DNA of 64,000 bases from Vibrio ruber DSM 16370 (GTDB lineage Bacteria; Pseudomonadota; Gammaproteobacteria; Enterobacterales; Vibrionaceae). Of this stretch, positions 6,390-15,625 are shown in pieces. The position numbers and the translations under genes are program-made. The DNA is taken from positions 1 to 64,000 of the forward strand of contig NZ_FULE01000016.1 in the NCBI RefSeq assembly GCF_900163965.1. The letters run 5' to 3'. Numbering within the stretch: the first letter of the stretch is position 1; each line of letters begins with the position of its first letter. The notes beneath the pieces were generated by a model. That model saw only the letters and a list, made by a program, of their open reading frames with translations, did no database searches and had not been told where the DNA came from.

Positions 6390-8192
6390 TTAATTGTCTT
6401 TGCTGTAGAAACGTTTTAGTTCAGTTAACCCTTGCATCAGAACCGGCAGTGTCGGATTAGTATCCGGCAACCGATGGTAATTGTTATCAAAGACTTTGAA
6501 ATTACCAAACTTATCAATCACTGTTGTTTGCTTATTGGTCACTAGAGCCAATTCCCGGGCATCTCCGGCTAAAATCCAACGTCTTTTGTTTTCATCAAAC
6601 AAGTTTTGACCACTACTGTAGTCATTCGGGTTTGAAGAAACACCGAGTAAATCTTGTAACAGTGTCACTGAAAAATCGAGGTGACTGGTGCGCTGGGTAT
6701 ATTTGGCAGCAACTTTGCCCGGCCAGTGAATAATCATCGGCACTTTAAGTTGGTACTGACTGTAGTTGGTATTGGAGCCCCAGCTATTAGTATTGGTTTC
6801 ATTAAACTCAGTGCCGTGATTTGAGGTAATAACAACGATTGTCGAGTCCATTAATCCTGTTTTATACATTTGCTTAATCAATTGCCCAAGCTCATGATCC
6901 GCGGCTTCAACTGACTGTTCATAGTTATTTTTGAGTTTGTCTTGTGTGGCGCTTTCGAACGAATTATCCGGTGCGTCGAACGCCTGAACGGTCGTCAATT
7001 CTAAATAGCTGAACCAACGGCCTGATTGATTAGCCACCCACTTGGACCAAGCTTCGATGGTCTGATCATCTTTGCTGGCACTTTGAGTAAATGCAGTTTG
7101 ATGTAATGGCAACCCTCTGAATACGGTTTCTGCATAGAGTGGATCGCTGAAGTTATTGCTGCTGAAAAGCCCAAACTGATATTTCTGTTCTTCGAGTGTA
7201 TCGAGCAGAACCGGCAGCGTGCCTTGAACTTTTATACTTGATGCATAACTGCTCGGCAGGCCATAAAACAGCCCGAAGATACCAAACATGTCATTACTGG
7301 AGCTGTAATGGTTGCTGAAGTTCAGACTCTCTTTGGCGAATGTCGTCGTCAGCGGCATATATTTGCTGTTGAGCATATCGGCACGCAAGTTATTGACACT
7401 TACGACCAGAATATTGAGTGGGTTAATCCGGCGATCAAATTTGATCGGCTCTAACGGATAGTTAACCAGTACCGATTTGTGAGTCTGTTTTTCATGCAGA
7501 CGTTTGAGATATTCATCGCGATTAAACAGCCCGTGTCTTTCCATAAACGATTTTGCCGTCATCGGATAAGACAGTGGAAAATTCGATTTTTGGCTGGTGA
7601 CCGGTGTATACAAAGAGGCATCAGACCAGACATAGATGAGGTGACTGGTAATGAAGCTAATAAAGAAAATGGTCGCCAGTGGTCGGCCGATATGTTTATG
7701 CGATAAACGTCTCTGTTTTCTCCATACCCACTCGGATAAACCAATCTCCATGGCAAAAATCAGCGGTAATAATACGAACAGATGCTGAAGATCGCTGGTT
7801 GTCGTTTTGGAATTATCGCTGAAAAGCACCTCCCATACGACGGGGGTTAAATGGAGATTGAGTTTGAAATACAACTGCGTATCGATGAGCAGGACGGTCA
7901 GGCCACCCGTTGCAAAACAAACGGCAAGAAACCTGAATAACTTGCGTGAGGGGACAAGAAAAGTCAGTGGAAACAGTACCAACAGGTAGAGCGCAAAAAC
8001 AAGAAAGCCAAAATGTCCGACCCATGAAACAGCTAAGTAAAACTGCCCCAGTAATGTTTCTGGCCATGGTGACTGCGATATGTAACGTGTGCCGATCAGC
8101 ATGGCTGCGATAATGTTAAAAAACGCAAACCAGTGTCCCCAGCCAACTAGACGGGATACACGTTCTCCGTAGGTGTTTTCACTCTCTACCAT
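6390..8192 (-). CDS. yejM: Inner-membrane sulfatase-fold protein YejM/PbgA (LapC)
   Basis: This 600-residue protein belongs to the DUF3413-sulfatase family. In Escherichia coli YejM/PbgA/LapC senses lipopolysaccharide in the periplasmic leaflet and restrains LapB/FtsH turnover of LpxC, which sets LPS synthesis. Five hydrophobic helices fill residues ~20-190 (the DUF3413 part). A periplasmic alkaline-phosphatase-like domain follows, with VVITSNHGTEFNETN near the C terminus. The enzyme's usual nucleophile region is degenerate in this family. Length is typical. The next gene in the same direction is yejL and the divergent neighbour is yejK, the conserved order in vibrios. Confidence 0.92.
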   Translation of the reverse strand: MVESENTYGERVSRLVGWGHWFAFFNIIAAMLIGTRYISQSPWPETLLGQFYLAVSWVGHFGFLVFALYLLVLFPLTFLVPSRKLFRFLAVCFATGGLTVLLIDTQLYFKLNLHLTPVVWEVLFSDNSKTTTSDLQHLFVLLPLIFAMEIGLSEWVWRKQRRLSHKHIGRPLATIFFISFITSHLIYVWSDASLYTPVTSQKSNFPLSYPMTAKSFMERHGLFNRDEYLKRLHEKQTHKSVLVNYPLEPIKFDRRINPLNILVVSVNNLRADMLNSKYMPLTTTFAKESLNFSNHYSSSNDMFGIFGLFYGLPSSYASSIKVQGTLPVLLDTLEEQKYQFGLFSSNNFSDPLYAETVFRGLPLHQTAFTQSASKDDQTIEAWSKWVANQSGRWFSYLELTTVQAFDAPDNSFESATQDKLKNNYEQSVEAADHELGQLIKQMYKTGLMDSTIVVITSNHGTEFNETNTNSWGSNTNYSQYQLKVPMIIHWPGKVAAKYTQRTSHLDFSVTLLQDLLGVSSNPNDYSSGQNLFDENKRRWILAGDARELALVTNKQTTVIDKFGNFKVFDNNYHRLPDTNPTLPVLMQGLTELKRFYSKDN

Positions 8193-8218
8193 GTTCTTTT
8201 CGTTTTATCCGTTCTTTG

Positions 8219-8443
8219 TTAGTGAATCGTACTGTCGATTGAAGATATCAACGCTTGAGCGAATTTCTCTGCAATGGCTTTTCTCTGATTTTCTGCAACG
8301 TTCTGATTCAATACATTGGTTGCGATGTTTCCGGCGATCATCAAAACCAGATCCGGAGACGCATCATGTTTATCAAAAACGGCAGCAATTTCAGTCAGGA
8401 TCGTTTCAATTTGTTGATCACTATATTTTGATGTAATGGGCAT
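8219..8443 (-). CDS. yejL: YejL family protein (DUF1414)
   Basis: This 74-residue cytoplasmic protein starts [16 protein letters not shown] and matches the small helical YejL family of unknown function. It lies 26 bp upstream of yejM in the same direction, so the two form an operon. yejK diverges 84 bp away. The family's constant linkage to yejM and yejK is the only functional hint. Confidence 0.93.
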   Translation of the reverse strand: MPITSKYSDQQIETILTEIAAVFDKHDASPDLVLMIAGNIATNVLNQNVAENQRKAIAEKFAQALISSIDSTIH

Positions 8444-8527
8444 ATAGACTCTAACGATGATAGTAAAAACGGCTTATGATAACCTACTATACCTGTCAAC
8501 TGAAACCACAACGATGATAAATTCGCT

Positions 8528-9532
8528 ATGAGTCTTGATCTCTCCAATGTAATACTACACCAGTTACTGAAAAATGAATCGGATGAACTGGTTGTCAACT
8601 ATCGCTCTCAGTCTTTAGAAAACAATGCTTCAACGCAAAATCTGGTGGCTGAATTGCACCGTGTTTTTAGTGCTAAGCCGTCTAAAGGGTTTGGCTGTTT
8701 CCAACCAGACAGTGAGTTTCAAAACTGGTTGCGTGAGCTCAAAAGCGGCAGTTTAGATTTTTATGATTTCTCACAGTCCAGCGCCAGAAAACTCAAAGAT
8801 GAGCTGATCAAGTATCCTTTTGCTGACGAAGGGATTCTGGTGATGGCCGAATATCAGTCACTGGCGACGCAGTACCTGTTCATCGGGCTGTTACCTATGA
8901 ATCAGAGCCTGAAAATCACAGAAGGATTGGATATCAGTGCGACGGATTATCTCGATATCCGACAGATGGATATTGCAGCCCGCATCGATCTCTCGCTGTA
9001 TCAGTCCGATCCGGATTCTAATCGTTACCTGACTTATATTAAGGGGCGCGTCGGGCGCAAAGTTGCTGACTTTTTTCTCGATTTTCTGCAGGCTGATGTC
9101 GGGCTGGATTCAAAACAGCAAAATTTAGTATTGATGCAAGCCGTGGAAGATTTTTGTAGTGATGCGCAGTTTGAAAAAGATGAAACAATTACTTACAAAA
9201 AGCAGGTCTACGACTACTGTAATGAACAGATTAAATCAGGTGATGAAGTTCAGCTGAAAGATTTATCGAAAGAGTTGCCGGATGATACTAACGGAACAAC
9301 GTTATGGGACTATACCCAAAGCCACGGCTATGAGCTGGAAGAGAGTTTTCCGGCGGATCGCTCGACAGTGCGCAAACTGACAAAGTATGTGGGCTCCGGT
9401 GGTGGGTTAAATCTGAGTTTCGATAGTTTGTTGCTGGGTGAGCGAGTCTTTTATGATCCTGAATCGGATACGCTGACGATCAAAGGCACACCACCTAACT
9501 TACGTGATCAACTGACAAAAAATAATCGTTGA
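8528..9532 (+). CDS. yejK: Nucleoid-associated protein YejK (NdpA)
   Basis: This 334-residue protein starts MSLDLSNVILHQLLKN and matches the YejK/NdpA family throughout. These abundant proteins associate with DNA, and E. coli YejK interacts with topoisomerase IV and gyrase. Length is as in the family (~335). It is transcribed divergently from yejL-yejM and followed by a clear intrinsic terminator at 9556-9580. Confidence 0.93.
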   Translation: MSLDLSNVILHQLLKNESDELVVNYRSQSLENNASTQNLVAELHRVFSAKPSKGFGCFQPDSEFQNWLRELKSGSLDFYDFSQSSARKLKDELIKYPFADEGILVMAEYQSLATQYLFIGLLPMNQSLKITEGLDISATDYLDIRQMDIAARIDLSLYQSDPDSNRYLTYIKGRVGRKVADFFLDFLQADVGLDSKQQNLVLMQAVEDFCSDAQFEKDETITYKKQVYDYCNEQIKSGDEVQLKDLSKELPDDTNGTTLWDYTQSHGYELEESFPADRSTVRKLTKYVGSGGGLNLSFDSLLLGERVFYDPESDTLTIKGTPPNLRDQLTKNNR

Positions 9533-9555
9533 TACGCTTATGTGAAAAAATGCCG

Positions 9556-9580
9556 AGGCACCTTTTGGGGTGCCTTTTTG
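9556..9580 (+). terminator. Terminator of yejK
   Basis: AGGCACC and GGTGCCT form a 7-bp stem followed by TTTTTG. Confidence 0.85.
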
Positions 9581-9750
9581 TTTTATTTATCTGATATTGT
9601 TATTGTTTATACACGGTAATTATCGTGTTGGCTGCGGTAATCAAGTTGAAAAACTTATGGGAAATTCCAAATTGAGCTTGAGATTTTGTTCTGAACCGCT
9701 TATAGATGTTGGATTAGTTTTGAATCAGAAACACATGGAGAGTTTGTGCA

Positions 9751-10863
9751 ATGAGAGTTGGTTTAGTCGGGTGGCGTGGTATGGTTGGTTCTGTACTGAT
9801 GCAGCGGATGGTTGAAGAAGGTGATTTCAATCATATTGAGCCTGTATTTTACAGCACTTCACAAGTTGGTATCGCGGCTCCCGATTACGGGAAAGATGCC
9901 GGATTGCTGCAGGATGCTTACGATGTTGAAAGCTTAAAGCAGTTGGACGCCGTCATTACATGTCAGGGCGGGGGATATACCGAGAAAGTGTATCCACAGC
10001 TTAGAAATGCCGGTTGGAAAGGCTACTGGATTGATGCAGCATCAACATTACGGATGGCTGAAGATTCCATTATTACGCTTGATCCGGTCAACATGAAGCA
10101 AATTCAACAGGCTATCCATGCCGGAACCAAGACCTACGTCGGTGGTAACTGTACCGTGAGCCTGATGCTGATGGGCTTAGGCGGACTCTTTGAGAGAGGT
10201 CTGGTCGAATGGATGAGTGCGATGACGTATCAGGCTGCATCCGGTGCCGGGGCTCAGAATATGCGTGAGCTGATTTCTCAGATGGGTGTGATTAACGATT
10301 GTGTCAGTTCTGAGCTGGCAAATCCGGCCAGTTCTATCCTTGATATTGACCGTAAGGTCGTGGAAACGATGCGTTCAAGTTCTTTCCCGCGTGATAACTT
10401 CGGTGCACCGCTGGCCGGTTCATTGATCCCATGGATTGATGTAAAGCGTGACAACGGACAGAGTAAAGAAGAATGGAAAGCCGGTGCTGAAGCAAATAAG
10501 ATTCTCGGTTTGCAAGGTTCTCCGATCCCGATTGATGGCACTTGTGTGCGTATCGGTGCAATGCGTTGCCATTCTCAGGCGCTGACAATCAAGCTGAAAC
10601 GGAATGTACCAATGGATGAAATCGAAGAAATGATTGCGTCGCATAATGACTGGGTAAAAGTGGTTCCGAATGATCGTGATATCACAGCTCAAGAGCTGAC
10701 ACCGACCAAAGTTACAGGGACGTTATCTGTGCCTGTGGGTCGTTTACGTAAAATGTCGATGGGTGATGACTTCCTCAATGCCTTTACTGTCGGTGATCAG
10801 CTACTGTGGGGTGCAGCAGAACCGTTGCGCCGCACGCTACGAATCATTCTGAACGAGAAATAG
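9751..10863 (+). CDS. asd: Aspartate-semialdehyde dehydrogenase
   Basis: This 370-residue enzyme reduces aspartyl phosphate to aspartate semialdehyde with NADPH, the branch point to lysine, diaminopimelate, threonine and methionine. The N terminus [16 protein letters not shown] holds the nucleotide-binding glycine motif. The catalytic Cys is at ~134 in [10 protein letters not shown]. Later motifs such as SGAGAQN and [11 protein letters not shown] fit the Gram-negative asd family. Length equals the E. coli enzyme (367). It is a single gene with its own terminator. Vibrios often have a second asd; this is the E. coli-like type. Confidence 0.95.
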   Translation: MRVGLVGWRGMVGSVLMQRMVEEGDFNHIEPVFYSTSQVGIAAPDYGKDAGLLQDAYDVESLKQLDAVITCQGGGYTEKVYPQLRNAGWKGYWIDAASTLRMAEDSIITLDPVNMKQIQQAIHAGTKTYVGGNCTVSLMLMGLGGLFERGLVEWMSAMTYQAASGAGAQNMRELISQMGVINDCVSSELANPASSILDIDRKVVETMRSSSFPRDNFGAPLAGSLIPWIDVKRDNGQSKEEWKAGAEANKILGLQGSPIPIDGTCVRIGAMRCHSQALTIKLKRNVPMDEIEEMIASHNDWVKVVPNDRDITAQELTPTKVTGTLSVPVGRLRKMSMGDDFLNAFTVGDQLLWGAAEPLRRTLRIILNEK

Positions 10864-10903
10864 AGACGTCAAATCCTCATCACGTCTTGTGAGCGGATTG
10901 AGA

Positions 10904-10933
10904 AAAGAGTGTACAGTGTGCACTCTTTTTTTT
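10904..10933 (+). terminator. Terminator of asd
   Basis: GAGTG and CACTC close a hairpin that is flanked by A-rich sequence and followed by an uninterrupted T tract. Confidence 0.75.
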
Positions 10934-10961
10934 ATCTGAGTAATTTTTATCTGAATCACAA

Positions 10962-11807
10962 CTATGGTGTTTCTTCTGAAACAACACGTTTATCCGGATC
11001 GGCTAACTGACTGCCGCAGTGTTTACAAAACAGTGAGTCACTGTCATGCCCGGTGCGAGAGCAGTTCGGACACTTGACTAACTGGCGATGAATATTCATC
11101 TCTTTACTCAACTCCGCGGTAATAATGCCTGTCGGAACCGCGATAATTGAGTAGCCTAATAACATGGTGAGTGATGCGAGCCCTTGACCAAGCGGGGTCT
11201 GAGGCACCAGATCACCATATCCGACCGTTGTAATGGTGACGATAGCCCAGTAGATACATTTCGGGATACTTGAAAATCCATGTTCCGGACCTTCAATGAC
11301 ATAAATCAGCACTCCGAAAATCGTCACCAATATTGAAACGGAGCTAAAAAAGATAAAAATTTTCCGCCGCGCCATAAGCAGTGAACGCATCAGAATATTG
11401 GAGTCTTGCAGATAACGAACCAACTTAAGAATTCTGAAAATTCTCATCACACGAATCAGTCGGACAACCGCCATAAATGACACACTAGGAAAGAGTAGCG
11501 AGAGGTAAGTGGGCAGAATGGCAAGTAAATCGACAATCCCGTAAAAACTCTTCGCATAAGCCTTGGGATGAGGGGAGCAGTAGAGTCGGATGAGATATTC
11601 CATTGTGAACAGCAGGGTAAACCCGTACTCAAAGTAACGGAGTTGTTGGTGCCATTGCGCATTGATTTCCGGAATTGACTCTAGAATCAAAACCAATAAG
11701 GAACTCATAATTGTCGCAATCAGGCAGAGGTCAAACACTTTGCCTGCCCGTGTATGTGTCCCGAAAATAATGACATAAAGATTTGTTCTTAGTGACGGTT
11801 CAGTCAT
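10962..11807 (-). CDS. Voltage-gated potassium channel with C-terminal zinc ribbon
   Basis: This 281-residue inner-membrane protein belongs to the six-helix voltage-gated cation channel family. Helices S1-S4 span ~25-130. S4 carries regularly spaced arginines (RLIRVMRIFRILKLVR, residues 116-131). The pore has the K+ selectivity filter TTVGYGD (193-199). After S6 the chain ends in a rubredoxin-like zinc ribbon with CPNC (246-249) and CKHC (261-264), in place of the RCK domain of E. coli Kch. It diverges from adhE across 733 bp. The channel call is strong; what the ribbon senses is unknown. Confidence 0.9.
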   Translation of the reverse strand: MTEPSLRTNLYVIIFGTHTRAGKVFDLCLIATIMSSLLVLILESIPEINAQWHQQLRYFEYGFTLLFTMEYLIRLYCSPHPKAYAKSFYGIVDLLAILPTYLSLLFPSVSFMAVVRLIRVMRIFRILKLVRYLQDSNILMRSLLMARRKIFIFFSSVSILVTIFGVLIYVIEGPEHGFSSIPKCIYWAIVTITTVGYGDLVPQTPLGQGLASLTMLLGYSIIAVPTGIITAELSKEMNIHRQLVKCPNCSRTGHDSDSLFCKHCGSQLADPDKRVVSEETP

Positions 11808-12540
11808 AGTTTTTCCATTGATCGATTGGCGTTATCTGTCTTGTTTATTTTAAGTGTGGTTCATGATTGGTAGTTACGTATGTATAGGCATGGTGACTTT
11901 GACGGAAAAGTTATCCCCATATGTCGAAATCTCGCAACATGGATGCCGCTCATCATTGGCATTCGTTGAATGATTATCCCGTGATATGAATAAGATGTCA
12001 TCTATTCGGTGATTTTTGTGGTGCACTGGCAAAAGGTTATCGAAATGGAACCTTTTACATCAGATAAAATCAGAACAAGTGTTTAGATGTGCAGATTGGT
12101 TTGTGTCTCATATGTAGGGATATTGTAAAAAAGATCGTTTAAAAATGGTGTTCTCGGCCATGGCTTATATACTGACTAGTAGCACGAAAACAACGGATTA
12201 GGTCTTTCTCTGTTGCTTCATCATGAAAATTTATTACATAAAATTGTAGTTTTTTTTATTTTATGTCTCGATGATATTTCTTTATGAAACCGGTCTCTTT
12301 ATTTATTTTTCATTACAATTCATATGGTTATATCTTGTTTGGGTAATATTTCGATAAGTGAAGGAATTGTTTTTTAGAACTGATCTGGGTCAATGTTTTC
12401 AAATACTGAAAGATTATACTCAGAGATGAAAGCTATTTACTAAGCTTGTTTCTAAGAAAAATCTGGATTTTGACCGTTTAGACCGGATGACAGTCTTAAT
12501 AAAAAGTTTTTAACATTTTTTTAATTTTAGGAGATTCACT
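11808..12540. other. Long channel-adhE intergenic region
   Basis: These 733 bp contain no supported gene. The right part holds the likely adhE promoter and leader (12380-12540). The left part probably holds the channel promoter. An AT-rich dyad ACATAAAAT/ATTTTATGT is present near 12235-12265 with no T tract after it. Confidence 0.5.
12380..12420 (+). promoter_or_regulatory. Candidate FNR-activated promoter of adhE
   Basis: CTGAT-CTGG-GTCAA (12380-12393) matches the FNR consensus TTGAT-N4-ATCAA at 8 of 10 positions. A -10 TATACT lies at 12415-12420. The predicted start near 12427 puts the box centre at about -40.5, the normal place for class II activation. This fits a fermentation gene. No convincing -35 is present, as expected for such promoters. 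Confidence 0.45.
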
Positions 12541-15252
12541 ATGCCTGTAACCAATATGGCGGAACTTAATGCTCTTGTTGCACGTGTGCAAGCTGCTCAA
12601 GCAGAATTTGCAACTTACTCTCAAGAGCAGGTAGACAAAATTTTCCGTGCGGCATCACTGGCAGCAAACCAAGCTCGTATTCCTCTGGCACAACAAGCGG
12701 TCGAAGAATCTGGCATGGGGATTGTCGAAGATAAAGTGATCAAAAACCACTTTGCATCAGAGTACATCTATAACAAGTACAAAGATGAACAAACTTGTGG
12801 TGTGCTGGAAGAAGACGAGAACATGGGCACAATGACGATTGCAGAGCCTGTCGGCATCATCTGTGGTATCGTCCCTACAACCAACCCAACGTCAACAGCG
12901 ATCTTTAAATCTCTGATTTCTCTGAAAACTCGTAACGGAATTATCTTTTCTCCTCACCCTCGTGCTAAGAACTCAACTAACGATGCAGCGAAACTTGTGC
13001 TTGAGGCTGCGGTTGCCGCAGGTGCACCAAAAGACATTATCGGCTGGATTGACCAACCTTCTGTTGAGCTGTCTAATGCCTTGATGAAACACGAAGGGAT
13101 TGCTCTGATTCTTGCAACGGGTGGTCCGGGAATGGTTAAGGCTGCTTACTCTTCCGGTAAACCAGCTATCGGTGTGGGTGCCGGTAACGTGCCTGTTGTT
13201 ATCGATGAAACTGCTGATATCAAGCGTGCAGTTGCTTCTGTCCTGATGTCAAAAACATTTGATAATGGTGTTGTGTGTGCTTCTGAGCAAGCCGTCATTG
13301 TTATGGATGAAGTTTATGACGAAGTCAAAGAGCGTTTTGCTACTCACAAAGCACACGTGCTGAACAAGTCTGACGCAGATAAAGTCCGTAAAGTTCTGCT
13401 TATCGATGGTGCTCTGAATGCTAAAATCGTGGGTCAGCCAGCAACCGCTATTGCCGAAATGGCTGGTGTGAGTGTTCCGGCGGATACTAAGATTCTTGTT
13501 GGTGAAGGTATCGGCGAAGTTTCTTACGACGATGAGTTCGCTCATGAAAAATTATCACCGACTTTAGGTATGTTCCGTGCGTCTTCTTTTGAAAATGCGG
13601 TAGACCAAGCGGTGAAAATGGTAGAAATCGGTGGTATCGGACATACATCTGGTTTGTATACCAATCAGGATGTGAACAAAGATCGTATCCGTTACTTCGG
13701 TGACCGATTAAAGACAGCTCGTATTTTGGTCAATATTCCGACAACTCATGGTGGTATCGGTGATCTGTACAACTTTAATGTTGCACCTTCTTTAACACTG
13801 GGTTGTGGTTCTTGGGGTGGTAACTCTATCTCAGAAAACGTCGGTCCTAAACACTTGATCAACAAGAAAATTGTTGCTAAGCGAGCTGAAAACATGTTGT
13901 GGCATAAATTACCTAAGTCTATCTATTTCCGTCGTGGTAGCCTGCCTATCGCACTGGGCGACCTTGAAGGTAAAAAACGTGCATTCTTGGTTACAGACCG
14001 TTTCTTATTCAACAATGGTTATGCCGATGATGTCGTCAGCCTGCTGAAGTCTCAAGGGATGGAAGTTCAGACGTTCTTTGATGTTGAAGCTGATCCGACA
14101 TTATCTGTTGTGAAAAAAGGTGCCGCGCAAATGGCGAGCTATCAGCCTGATGTGATTCTGGCACTTGGCGGTGGTTCTCCGATGGATGCTGCGAAAATCA
14201 TGTGGGTCATGTATGAGCATCCGGAAACGCATTTTGAAGAGTTAGCGATGCGCTTTATGGATATCCGTAAACGTATCTACAAATTCCCGAAAATGGGTCA
14301 GAAAGCTGAATTGGTATGTATCACAACAACATCTGGTACCGGTTCTGAAGTAACACCATTTGCCGTTGTAACCGATGATGAAACTGGGGCGAAATACCCA
14401 CTTGCAGACTACGAATTGACACCAAATATGGCAATCGTTGATGCAAATCTGGTGATGAACATGCCTAAGTCACTCACTGCGTTTGGTGGTTATGATGCGG
14501 TAACTCACGCATTAGAAGCTTATGTCTCAGTGCTTGCTAACGAATATTCAGATGGTCAGGCTTTACAGGCGCTGAAAATGTTGAAAGAGTATCTGCCATC
14601 AAGTTATGCAAATGGTGCGAATGACCCGATTGCCCGTGAAAAAGTGCACAATGCTGCAACAATTGCCGGGATTGCATTTGCTAACGCATTCTTAGGTGTA
14701 TGTCACTCAATGGCGCATAAAATCGGTGCAGAGTTCCATGTTCCTCACGGTCTGGCAAACGCACTATTGATTGCAAACGTTGTTCGTTATAACGCCAATG
14801 ATAACCCGACCAAACAGACTGCATTCTCTCAATATGACCGTCCTCAAGCACGTCGTCGTTATGCTGAGATTGCCGATCATTTGGATCTGTCTCAACCGGG
14901 TGACCGTACAGCACAGAAAATTGAACGTCTGTTAGGATGGTTGGAAGAGCTGAAGCATAATCTTGATATCCCACTGTCTATTCAGTCGGCCGGTATTAAC
15001 GAAGCAGATTTCCTTGCTAAACTTGATGAACTGTCAGTTCAGGCGTTTGATGACCAGTGTACCGGTGCAAACCCACGTTATCCGTTAATCAGTGAGCTGA
15101 AAGACGTGTTACTGGCATCTTACTATGGTCATGCTTATGTTGAAGGCGATACTGTTGAAGGAACCACAGTCATCAAGAAGAAAGCGGATCAAGAAGCGGC
15201 CGTAGAAACGCCTAAAAAGCGGACTTCGAAAAAAGAGAAATCTGAAGCTTAA
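12541..15252 (+). CDS. adhE: Bifunctional acetaldehyde-CoA/alcohol dehydrogenase AdhE
   Basis: This 903-residue fermentative enzyme turns acetyl-CoA to acetaldehyde and then ethanol with NADH; family members form long helical spirosomes. The N-terminal aldehyde dehydrogenase domain (1-~440) has its nucleophile at Cys246 in GVVCASEQ. The C-terminal iron-dependent alcohol dehydrogenase domain (~450-870) has GGGSPMDAAK, TTSGTGSEVTPFAV and metal-binding His residues in the HSMAHKIGAEFHVPHG region. The Lys-rich tail (~880-903) is a common vibrio extension. AGGAG seven bases before the ATG sets the start. It stands alone with a terminator. Confidence 0.96.
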   Translation: MPVTNMAELNALVARVQAAQAEFATYSQEQVDKIFRAASLAANQARIPLAQQAVEESGMGIVEDKVIKNHFASEYIYNKYKDEQTCGVLEEDENMGTMTIAEPVGIICGIVPTTNPTSTAIFKSLISLKTRNGIIFSPHPRAKNSTNDAAKLVLEAAVAAGAPKDIIGWIDQPSVELSNALMKHEGIALILATGGPGMVKAAYSSGKPAIGVGAGNVPVVIDETADIKRAVASVLMSKTFDNGVVCASEQAVIVMDEVYDEVKERFATHKAHVLNKSDADKVRKVLLIDGALNAKIVGQPATAIAEMAGVSVPADTKILVGEGIGEVSYDDEFAHEKLSPTLGMFRASSFENAVDQAVKMVEIGGIGHTSGLYTNQDVNKDRIRYFGDRLKTARILVNIPTTHGGIGDLYNFNVAPSLTLGCGSWGGNSISENVGPKHLINKKIVAKRAENMLWHKLPKSIYFRRGSLPIALGDLEGKKRAFLVTDRFLFNNGYADDVVSLLKSQGMEVQTFFDVEADPTLSVVKKGAAQMASYQPDVILALGGGSPMDAAKIMWVMYEHPETHFEELAMRFMDIRKRIYKFPKMGQKAELVCITTTSGTGSEVTPFAVVTDDETGAKYPLADYELTPNMAIVDANLVMNMPKSLTAFGGYDAVTHALEAYVSVLANEYSDGQALQALKMLKEYLPSSYANGANDPIAREKVHNAATIAGIAFANAFLGVCHSMAHKIGAEFHVPHGLANALLIANVVRYNANDNPTKQTAFSQYDRPQARRRYAEIADHLDLSQPGDRTAQKIERLLGWLEELKHNLDIPLSIQSAGINEADFLAKLDELSVQAFDDQCTGANPRYPLISELKDVLLASYYGHAYVEGDTVEGTTVIKKKADQEAAVETPKKRTSKKEKSEA

Positions 15253-15274
15253 TTGCATTCATACTGTATAGATG

Positions 15275-15308
15275 AAAATGCCCCAGCCTTTGGTTGGGGC
15301 ATTTTTTT
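15275..15308 (+). terminator. Terminator of adhE
   Basis: AATGCCCCA pairs across a short loop with TGGGGCATT and is followed by a run of seven T. Confidence 0.92.
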
Positions 15309-15566
15309 GCGTCATATTTTTCTGACTTTGATTGAGTTTCAAGCCTTAACGAGATTGGTGATAGGTCTGTTTGTACTCATAACCATTCAAGATGAGCAGA
15401 AACTTGGCCACAGTGGGATGACTTGTGATATTGGCCAATGCCACTAAAACCATCAGAGGGCAGGTAGCAATGTGCTGGAGTTATGCCTAGGAATATGTGC
15501 GACAGTCTGACAATCAATAATAAATAGAAGAAGAGAAAGGCAACCAAAGGTAAATGTTGCTGATAA
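15309..15566. other. Intergenic region between adhE and sulP 3' ends
   Basis: This convergent spacer is bounded by terminators on both sides. No gene, repeat or conserved site is recognised in it. Confidence 0.6.
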
Positions 15567-15605
15567 GAAAAAGGCGTTGCTTCGTGATGAAGCAACGCCT
15601 TTTTG
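15567..15605. terminator. Bidirectional terminator of the SulP transporter gene
   Basis: AGGCGTTGCTTC (15572-15583) and GAAGCAACGCCT (15589-15600) form a perfect 12-bp stem with a 5-base loop. A run of A on one side and T on the other makes it work both ways. Confidence 0.93.
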
Positions 15606-15625
15606 TGAAGTGTCGTACTTTGAAC

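Noticed and set aside
15253..15447. 64-codon ORF just after adhE
   Set aside because: It runs through the adhE terminator and has no ribosome site or recognisable product.
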